From: Acetobacteraceae bacterium
Lineage (GTDB): Bacteria > Pseudomonadota > Alphaproteobacteria > Acetobacterales > Acetobacteraceae
Assembly (NCBI GenBank): GCA_947476855.1
Contig: CANJSR010000028.1
Coordinates: 1 to 19,804 of the forward strand
DNA: 19,804 nt
Direction: 5' to 3'
Shown: positions 14,128-19,804 of the stretch, one piece after another
How positions within the stretch are numbered: the stretch's first letter is position 1
Layout of the letters: the number at the start of each line of letters is the position of its first letter
Position numbers and translations under genes: made by a program
The notes under the pieces: model-generated
What the model saw: only the letters and a program-made list of their open reading frames with translations
What the model was told of the DNA's origin: nothing
Database searches by the model: none

Positions 14128-14748
14128 ATGCGGGCCGGCTGGTGCTTTCTGGCGGCCTTGCTGTGGGGCTGGGCGGCCCTGGCCGTGCCACCCGCCTCCG
14201 CCCAGACGGATGAGACGACGAAGCGCCTGATGTTTCCGCCGCCGCTGGACTGGGACAGCACCGTCGCGTCCTTCCGGCCTGGCTACCGGCAGACGCTGAC
14301 CGACTTCGCCAACCTGACCGGCGGGGTCGTCTTCGGGCTGAAGCCGCCCGAGGTGAACGCCCTGTTGCCCGACCCGGCGCCCCGGCTGGACTGGCACACC
14401 TTGCCTCTGGCGCCGGAATTCCCCGAGGATGTCCGCTACTTCTGGGTGAAGCTGGGCAAGGGTCGCGTACTGGACGCCGGCATTGATAGTTGCGTCGGCG
14501 AAGCGAGCTACCTTGTGCTGCTGTTCCGCGCGCGGGGGCTGTTCCGGATTTCCTACCGGCTGATCCCGGACACGACCTGCCCTTCGGTGGCGGACGCGGC
14601 CGGGGCCGTCATGGCGCATTACGTCCGCATCGATCCCGCGATCGCGCTGGCGACTCATTACCGCAACGGCAATGCCGATGTCGTGGACATCGTCGACCCG
14701 GGCTCGGGCCATCTGCGCACGATCCGCTGGCAACAAAGGAGGCGGTGA
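14128..14748 (+). CDS. Exported protein of unknown function
   Basis: 206 residues, starting three bases after the enolase-superfamily stop, so probably translationally coupled. Residues 1-25 are a clear signal peptide (MRAGWCFLAALLWGWAALAV, then PPASA-QT). The mature part has no recognisable family. Visible traits are a Pro/Asp-rich beginning (FPPPLDWDSTVASFRPGYRQ), alternating hydrophobic strands in the second half (ASYLVLLFRARGLFRISYRL), two cysteines (DSCVG and DTTCPS) that could form a disulfide, and a final VDIVDPGSGHLRTIRW. The codon pattern matches the neighbours, which supports a real gene. No lipobox and no membrane helix beyond the signal. I would call it periplasmic. Confidence 0.75.
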   Translation: MRAGWCFLAALLWGWAALAVPPASAQTDETTKRLMFPPPLDWDSTVASFRPGYRQTLTDFANLTGGVVFGLKPPEVNALLPDPAPRLDWHTLPLAPEFPEDVRYFWVKLGKGRVLDAGIDSCVGEASYLVLLFRARGLFRISYRLIPDTTCPSVADAAGAVMAHYVRIDPAIALATHYRNGNADVVDIVDPGSGHLRTIRWQQRRR

Positions 14749-14749
14749 G

Positions 14750-15319
14750 GTGGCCCGCGCTTTCCTCTGTCTGCTCGCCTGCTTGTTCCCGGGGATGGCC
14801 CTCGCGGGGCCGATGCTGTTCGAACGGGACCTGGCCATTCCGCCGATCGTCGCGGACTCGGGCGCGCCGGCCCCCTGCACGATCACCTACCTGATCGCCG
14901 ACGTCGTCACGAACGATACATTCGTCATGCGGATGCGCATCGCCGCCGATGAGGATGCGCGTCCGGTTCGCAACCGCATGCCCTGCCCGGCCGCGGTGCC
15001 GGCGCGCCTGTCGGTGCGCGCACTGGACGTCTGCGCGATCCGGGTGGAGGACCCGAACACCTGCGTCTATGCCGACATGTCGCGCGGGTTCGAGAATGAC
15101 AGGGTCGGCCGGAACACGTCTTCCAACAGCGCGCGATGCCGGTCCGACCAGGCCGAGTTCATCGGCCTCGCCTGCTGGAAATCCGATACGCTCGATGTCT
15201 GCAGCGTGGGCTGCGGGACCTCCGAGGCCGACGCCAAGGCGCAGGCGCGCGCGCGGTGCGAGGACAAGCACCAGCAATCCTGCCGCGTCACGGCGGTCGC
15301 GCCCGTGCTGGTGCCGTAA
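14750..15319 (+). CDS. Cysteine-rich exported protein, DUF4189-like C-terminus
   Basis: 189 residues from the GTG at 14750, which has AAAGGAGG seven bases upstream and begins one base after the previous stop. Starting there gives a signal peptide (ARAFLCLLACLFPGMALA, cleavage at ALA-GP); the earlier in-frame ATG at 14672 would destroy it. The mature protein holds ten cysteines (C43, 79, 95, 105, 130, 142, 151, 155, 170, 178), an even number consistent with disulfides in the periplasm. The segment CSVGCGTSEADAKAQARARC followed by QQSCRVTAVAP resembles DUF4189-type repeats, with an Ala-rich helix, paired Cys and a final hydrophobic strand, but the match is by eye. Function unknown. It closes the tightly packed group begun by the MR/MLE gene. 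Confidence 0.75.
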   Translation: MARAFLCLLACLFPGMALAGPMLFERDLAIPPIVADSGAPAPCTITYLIADVVTNDTFVMRMRIAADEDARPVRNRMPCPAAVPARLSVRALDVCAIRVEDPNTCVYADMSRGFENDRVGRNTSSNSARCRSDQAEFIGLACWKSDTLDVCSVGCGTSEADAKAQARARCEDKHQQSCRVTAVAPVLVP

Positions 15320-15394
15320 GGGGCGCGGACGCTTGACCCCGGTCGGACCCCGCATGACAACAACCGGACGAACCGTCCAAGCGGAGAAACGGCC

Positions 15395-17281
15395 ATGACC
15401 ACCGCATCATCCTATGACGCCGCCTATGGTGCCTGGCGGACCGACCCCGAAGCCTGGTGGGCCGCGGCGGCCGAGGGCATCACCTGGTCCCGCAAGTGGG
15501 ACAAGGTGTTCGACCCCAGCCTGGGCGCCTACGGCCAGTGGTTCGCCGGCGGAGAACTGAACACCTGCTTCAATGCCGTGGACCGCCATGTCGAGGCCGG
15601 ACGCGGCGACCAGCCCGCGCTGATCTGGGACAGCGCGATGACCGGCAAGATCGTCACCCACACCTATCGCGACATGCAGACGCGCACGGCGAAGATGGCC
15701 GGGGCGCTGGCCGCGCTTGGCGTCGGGCGGGGCGACCGGGTGATCATCTACATGCCGATGGTGCCCGAAGCCGCGATCGCCATGCTCGCCTGTGCTCGGC
15801 TCGGGGCGATCCATTCCGTGGTGTTCGGTGGCTTCGCGGCGGCGGAACTCGCGACCCGGATCGAGGACGCGAAGCCCAAGGTCATCATCTCCGCATCCTG
15901 CGGGTTGGAGCCGGGGCGGATCGTTCACTACAAGCCGCTGCTGGACGCCGCGATCGACCTGTCGCCGCACAAGCCGGATGCCTGCCTGATTTTGCAACGC
16001 GAACAGGCGCCTTGCGAGCTGACCGGCGGCCGTGACCATGACCTGTTGGAAGCCGAGGCAGCCGCTGCCCCGCATGACTGCGTGCCGGTGAAGGCGACTG
16101 ATCCGCTGTATATTCTTTACACGTCCGGCACGACCGGGCGGCCCAAGGGCGTGGTGCGCGATAATGGCGGGCACGCGGTGGCGCTGTGGAACTCGATGAA
16201 GATGCTCTACGGCGTGGATACTGGAGAGGTCTACTGGGCCGCGTCCGATGTCGGCTGGGTCGTGGGGCACAGCTACATCGTCTACGCGCCGCTGCTGCGG
16301 GGCTGCACGTCCATCATGTATGAGGGCAAGCCGGTCGGCACCCCCGATGCGGGCGCTTTGTGGCGGGTGGCGGCGCAGCACAAGGTGAAGGTGCTGTTCA
16401 CGGCGCCCACCGCGATGCGGGCGATCAAGCAGCAGGACCCGGACGGCAAGCTGGCGCAAAACTACGATCTGTCGGGGCTGGAGGCGCTGTACCTCGCCGG
16501 GGAACGTTGCGACCCGCCGACCGCGACCTGGGCGGCCGAGATGCTGGCGAAACCCGTCGTCGATCATTGGTGGCAGACCGAGACGGGCTGGGCGATCACC
16601 TCGGGTTTCCGTGAGTTCGGCCTGTTCCCCTTCAAGCCGGGATCGGGGGGGCGGCCGAGTCCGGGGTATGATCTGCATGCTCTGGATGATGAGGGGCATT
16701 TGTTGCCGCCGGGGACGAACGGGAACCTGTCGGTTCGGTTGCCTCTGCCGCCCGGCTGCGGGCCGACCTTGTGGGAGAATACCGACGGCTACCACACGTC
16801 CTATCTGGCTGATTTCCCGGGCTGGTACCGCACCGGGGACGCGGGCGTTGTCGATGAGAATGGCGATGTCTGGGTGATGGGTCGCACGGACGACATCATC
16901 AACGTGGCGGGGCACCGGCTGTCGACTGGGTCGATGGAGGAAGTCTTGGCGTCCCACCGCGATGTGGCGGAATGCGCGGTCGTTGGCGTGAAGGATGACG
17001 TGAAGGGCCAGGCGCCGATCGGGTTGGTGGTGCTGAAGGCTGGGGTGAACCGGCCGGAGCCGGAGATTGCTCGGGAACTGGTGTCGTTGGTGCGGGACCG
17101 GATCGGGCCGGTGGCGTCGTTCAAGGATGCGCGGGTGGTGACGCGGTTGCCGAAGACGCGGTCGGGGAAGATTCTGCGGGCGACGATCCGGAAGATCGCG
17201 GATGGGGAGACGGTGGCGGTGCCCCCGACGATCGAGGACCCGGCGGCGCTGGAGGAGATTGGGAAGGTGTTGCGGGGGTAG
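15395..17281 (+). CDS. prpE: Propionyl-CoA synthetase (propionate-CoA ligase)
   Basis: 628 residues, the same length as enterobacterial PrpE; GGAGAAA precedes the ATG. The ACS-type N-terminal domain is followed by the AMP-binding loop YTSGTTGRPKG (about 241-251), YWAASDVGWVVGHSY with the propionate-type pocket region, YLAGERCDPPT, DHWWQTETGW and the hinge YRTGD. The C-terminal LPKTRSGKILR holds the catalytic and acetylation-prone lysine, K592, at the same number as in Salmonella PrpE. The reaction is propionate + ATP + CoA to propionyl-CoA + AMP + PPi; acetate may also be used. No prpBCD genes are near, so propionyl-CoA probably enters another route. Third-position use drifts from C-ending to G-ending codons in the last third. 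Confidence 0.88.
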   Translation: MTTASSYDAAYGAWRTDPEAWWAAAAEGITWSRKWDKVFDPSLGAYGQWFAGGELNTCFNAVDRHVEAGRGDQPALIWDSAMTGKIVTHTYRDMQTRTAKMAGALAALGVGRGDRVIIYMPMVPEAAIAMLACARLGAIHSVVFGGFAAAELATRIEDAKPKVIISASCGLEPGRIVHYKPLLDAAIDLSPHKPDACLILQREQAPCELTGGRDHDLLEAEAAAAPHDCVPVKATDPLYILYTSGTTGRPKGVVRDNGGHAVALWNSMKMLYGVDTGEVYWAASDVGWVVGHSYIVYAPLLRGCTSIMYEGKPVGTPDAGALWRVAAQHKVKVLFTAPTAMRAIKQQDPDGKLAQNYDLSGLEALYLAGERCDPPTATWAAEMLAKPVVDHWWQTETGWAITSGFREFGLFPFKPGSGGRPSPGYDLHALDDEGHLLPPGTNGNLSVRLPLPPGCGPTLWENTDGYHTSYLADFPGWYRTGDAGVVDENGDVWVMGRTDDIINVAGHRLSTGSMEEVLASHRDVAECAVVGVKDDVKGQAPIGLVVLKAGVNRPEPEIARELVSLVRDRIGPVASFKDARVVTRLPKTRSGKILRATIRKIADGETVAVPPTIEDPAALEEIGKVLRG

Positions 17282-17306
17282 GGGGCCGCGGTTGGTCGAA
17301 CGACTC

Positions 17307-17454
17307 TCCCCTCCCCTTGAGGGAGGGGCCGGGGGAGGGGTGAGCAGCGGCACGGAACTGGGGGGGTCAACCCGACCGTCTGTGGAACAGTGATCTCTCC
17401 ACCGGACTGGGGCGCGTCTACCCCTCCCCCAACCCCTCCCTCAAGGGGAGGGGG
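17307..17454. repeat. Near-perfect 35-bp G/C-tract inverted repeat between convergent genes
   Basis: The arms at 17307-17341 and 17420-17454 are reverse complements with about three mismatches, separated by 78 bases. Each arm itself contains CCCCTCCCC next to GGGAGGGG, joined by TTGA or TCAA, so each can also fold as a local hairpin. Such CCCTCCCCTTGAGGGAGGGG elements are common intergenic repeats in proteobacteria. Set between two convergent stop codons (17281 and 17490), it probably ends transcription from both sides. The purine-rich G-runs could also form quadruplexes. Confidence 0.8.
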
Positions 17455-17489
17455 GCGTGGTGGGACCGACATTGTCCTGTGGCCCAATC

Positions 17490-19553
17490 CTACCCCCGCA
17501 CCTCCACCCGGAGGAGCGCGGAACTGAATGTCCGGGGCAACTGGATCGACAGGCCTTTGTCCAACGGGTCAGGCAGATCAGTCCAATCTTCATCCTCGAA
17601 CCGGCGGACATGGTACCGCCGCGACCGGTCGAGGCCTGGCAGGCGGAAGGTCCGGGTCTCCTCGGCGCCGGACAGGCGGAAGGCCAGCAGCACGCCGCCC
17701 AGCCGGTCCCGTCGCGTGTACCAGATCGCCGCCCAGTCCCCGGTTCCATCCGGCGCCGGCGGCATCGTCAGCAGATATTGGCGCCCGTGCTGGATCACCG
17801 GGCGCAGATGCCGCCGGTAGAACGCGATGTGTCCGGCGGCAACCGCTAGGTCCGCTTCCGCCCACTGGTCCACCCGCGCGCTCAGGCCAAAGCTGCCCAG
17901 CATCGCGACACGCAGGCGGAACGGCAGGTCGCCCAGATGGCGCAGTTCGTCGTCGGCGTCGTCGTAGCCCGGGATGTTGCCGGGCGGCCATTCCACCAGC
18001 CAGTCGTTGCAGGTCACCGCCGGGTGAGCCAACTGGCTGCCGAAATGGATCGCCAGTTTCCGCAGCGGACCAGGCTGATCGCTGATCCAATTCACATGGG
18101 CGTGCGACAGCAGGGCGCCGTCCATCCTGCCCCCGCCGCTCGCGCACATTTCCAGGATCAGGTCCGGAAAGGCCGCCCGTATCGCGTCCTGCAGGCGATG
18201 CACGCCGCGGTAATGGGCGACCAGGGGGTCTTCGTCCGTCAGGTCTTCCGGTAGTCCCGGTGCCCAGCCACCCGCGAACAGGTCGGCGTTGAAGTCCCAT
18301 TTGACCCAGCCGGCATCGGCGGAGCGGATGATCTCGCTCATGCGGTCAAAGGCGTGCTGCCAGGCAGCGGGGACGCCCAGATGGAGGACCGCACGCTCCC
18401 CCGGCGCGGGGGGTTTGTCGTCCAGGTGGTGCAGCCATTCGGGGTGCTGACGGCGGATCGAGGACAGGGTGCCGATCACCTCCGGCTCAAACCACAAGCC
18501 AAACATCAGCCCGAGCGCTCGGCAATCGGCGGCGATCGGGCGCAGCCCGTCGGGGAAGCGCGTGTGGCTGATCCGCCAGTCGCCGGTGCGGTCGAACCAT
18601 TCGGCGTTGGAGTCATCGTCGTCGGGCCGGTACCAGCCGGCATCCAGCACGAAAGCCTCGCAGCCAAGCCGAGCGGCGAGGGGGATAAGGGGATTGATGG
18701 TGGTGGCGCTGGGTTCGCCGAAATAGCGGTACCAACTGTTGAACTGCACCGGGATGGGCCGGTCCGGATCGGGGCGGTGGCTGTTGCGCCAGTCATGCAG
18801 CCGCTGGGTGGAGGCGTTCATGCGGCCATCGATCCGCGCGAACAAGGCGCGGGGCAGGGACAGGGTCTTGCCGGGGCGTAGGCGGTGGCGGAAGCGCCAG
18901 GCGTTGATCCCGCCCTCGATCAGCGCGCCTCTGTCCAGGGGTTCGACTTCCAGCCGCCAGTTGCCGGGCCAGTGCAGTTGGCACAGCCAGGTCGTGCGCG
19001 GCGCGCGCAGGGCGACATAGGGCTGGAAGCCGAAGCCGGTCTTGCCGGTGCGGCTTTCCATGGTGATCGGAGCGTTCGACATCCGCAGCCCGCGGATCTG
19101 GTTTTCTTGTGTCCAGGCGCCGGAGAGATGGAGGATGGCGTGGACCCGTTCCTCGATGCTGAAGCAGCAGCCCAGGGTCGTGCCGATCGGGATGGGTGGC
19201 CCGTCGCCGGTATGGCGCAGGGTGGTGTCCTGGCACAGGACATCGGTCGCGGGGTCGAGGGCGAAGGTCACCTCCGCCGCCAGGGGCAGGGTCCGGCCCC
19301 GCAGCGCGATCCGCATGATGTGCGCGTTGGTCCAGGTGACCGAGGCGGCGTCCCACGACACCGCCTGGTCTTCCGGGCCTGCGCGGGCAATCGCCAGGTC
19401 GTCAACCAACAACCTGGCGGGGATCGGGCCTGGTGCCGCGTCGGGCGGAAAGCACCGGCACATCAACACCGAGCCGGCCAGCACGATCTCATATGTCGCG
19501 AACGCGGACCGAAGCCGACCCAGGACGGTCGGACCGGTCGGGTTCGGGTCCAC
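17490..19553 (-). CDS. Alpha-galactosidase, glycoside hydrolase family 36
   Basis: 687 residues from the GTG at 19553, the earliest start, 15 bases after the aldolase stop codon; no clear ribosome site, so translation may be coupled. Residues 1-260 are the GH36 N-terminal beta-sandwich, 265-600 the TIM barrel, and the rest the C-terminal sheet. Markers are FVLDAGWY (301-308), WFEPE (354-358), VKWDFN with nucleophile D420, CASGGGRMD (470-478) and WISD with acid/base D492. No signal peptide is seen, so it acts in the cytoplasm on imported alpha-galactosides such as melibiose or raffinose-type sugars. No sugar transporter is in the window. Length and catalytic residues fit family norms. Confidence 0.93.
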   Translation of the reverse strand: MDPNPTGPTVLGRLRSAFATYEIVLAGSVLMCRCFPPDAAPGPIPARLLVDDLAIARAGPEDQAVSWDAASVTWTNAHIMRIALRGRTLPLAAEVTFALDPATDVLCQDTTLRHTGDGPPIPIGTTLGCCFSIEERVHAILHLSGAWTQENQIRGLRMSNAPITMESRTGKTGFGFQPYVALRAPRTTWLCQLHWPGNWRLEVEPLDRGALIEGGINAWRFRHRLRPGKTLSLPRALFARIDGRMNASTQRLHDWRNSHRPDPDRPIPVQFNSWYRYFGEPSATTINPLIPLAARLGCEAFVLDAGWYRPDDDDSNAEWFDRTGDWRISHTRFPDGLRPIAADCRALGLMFGLWFEPEVIGTLSSIRRQHPEWLHHLDDKPPAPGERAVLHLGVPAAWQHAFDRMSEIIRSADAGWVKWDFNADLFAGGWAPGLPEDLTDEDPLVAHYRGVHRLQDAIRAAFPDLILEMCASGGGRMDGALLSHAHVNWISDQPGPLRKLAIHFGSQLAHPAVTCNDWLVEWPPGNIPGYDDADDELRHLGDLPFRLRVAMLGSFGLSARVDQWAEADLAVAAGHIAFYRRHLRPVIQHGRQYLLTMPPAPDGTGDWAAIWYTRRDRLGGVLLAFRLSGAEETRTFRLPGLDRSRRYHVRRFEDEDWTDLPDPLDKGLSIQLPRTFSSALLRVEVRG

Positions 19554-19568
19554 GGCGGCGCCGAGGGT

Positions 19569-19804
19569 CTACTTGTCCTTTTTGCGCTTCTTGCCCTCGG
19601 GCGCTTTGGCCGCCGTGGCCGAGGGCGTCGTCGTCAGGCCGTTGAAGAAGCTCACCCGCTGGTCGGCGCCGGCCATCATGTAGGAGTGGTCGGAGCCGGT
19701 CAGGATGAAGGTCGCGCCCATGCCGACATAGCGGGAGGCGTTTTCGGTGTCATACACCCCGCCCATGCCCAGGATCTTGCCGTGCTTTTTGCAGGCGTCG
19801 CCGA
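19569..19804 (-). CDS. HpcH/HpaI aldolase-family protein, C-terminal end (5' end outside window)
   Basis: The open frame runs from the right edge to the stop TAG at 19569-19571; about 77 residues are visible. GDACKKHGKILGMGGVYDTE, followed by RYVGMGATFILTGSD and MMAGADQRVSFF, matches the C-terminal barrel strands of 2,4-dihydroxyhept-2-ene-1,7-dioate-type class II aldolases (the pattern G..lG.GG...., then G..f...GsD). These enzymes cleave 4-hydroxy-2-oxoacids to pyruvate and an aldehyde with a divalent metal. The catalytic residues lie outside the window. The protein ends with an odd Ala/Pro stretch and a basic tail, EGKKRKKDK. It precedes the GH36 gene in the same direction. Confidence 0.7.
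   Translation of the reverse strand, partial: GDACKKHGKILGMGGVYDTENASRYVGMGATFILTGSDHSYMMAGADQRVSFFNGLTTTPSATAAKAPEGKKRKKDK

Noticed and set aside
15320..15394. Promoter TTGACC for prpE
   Set aside because: A TTGACC hexamer is present, but the matching -10 position (TGACAA) is poor, so it is not listed.
15407..17353. 648-codon minus-strand open frame opposite prpE
   Set aside because: Antisense shadow of a clear acyl-CoA synthetase; the translation runs into the terminal repeat and has no domain.

Overview
The window is a GC-rich, gene-dense stretch of a bacterial chromosome. Codon use, Shine-Dalgarno sites, frequent GTG starts and the gene repertoire (form II CoxL-like oxidase, PRC-barrel and glycine-zipper stress proteins, GGDEF-EAL proteins, MR/MLE enzymes) suggest an alphaproteobacterium, most likely Rhodospirillales/Acetobacteraceae-like. 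This placement is inferred from general style, not from a marker gene. I see 17 protein genes, two of them cut by the window edges, and one tRNA. There is no transposase, phage gene or CRISPR array.

Layout. 1-686 is the 3' end of a SulP/SLC26 anion transporter (+). It converges on 691-2334 (-), three small proteins typical of envelope or general stress: a YflT-like glycine-zipper protein, a secreted PepSY-like protein and a PRC-barrel protein. 2592-4907 (-) is a molybdenum hydroxylase large subunit without its usual partner genes. 4908-5229 holds a mirrored array of six three-base-loop hairpins around a perfect 23-bp inverted repeat. 5230-6138 (-) is a probable di-iron ferritin-like protein with an FNR/FixK-type box upstream. 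Divergent from it, 6298-8826 (+) encodes an SDR dehydrogenase, a D-2-hydroxyacid dehydrogenase and an AhpD-like protein with a histone-like tail. 8846-11242 (-) is a membrane GGDEF-EAL protein. 11459-11533 (-) is tRNA-Val(UAC), with a recognisable promoter.

11676-15319 (+) looks like one operon: a BaiN/HI0933-type flavoprotein, an enolase-superfamily dehydratase or racemase, and two exported proteins of unknown function, with gaps of 31, 3 and 1 bases. Propionyl-CoA synthetase (prpE-like, +) follows at 15395-17281. It converges on a GH36 alpha-galactosidase (17490-19553, -) across a G/C-tract inverted repeat that probably ends both transcripts. The GH36 gene sits just downstream of the 3' end of an HpcH/HpaI-type aldolase gene (19569 to the edge, -).

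How the genes fit together. Most are catabolic and redox enzymes for hydroxy acids, sugar acids, galactosides and short-chain acyl-CoA, with regulatory, stress and transport genes between them. No complete named pathway can be assembled from this window alone. The least explained items are the hairpin array, the FNR-boxed ferritin-like gene, and the coupled exported proteins behind the enolase-superfamily enzyme.
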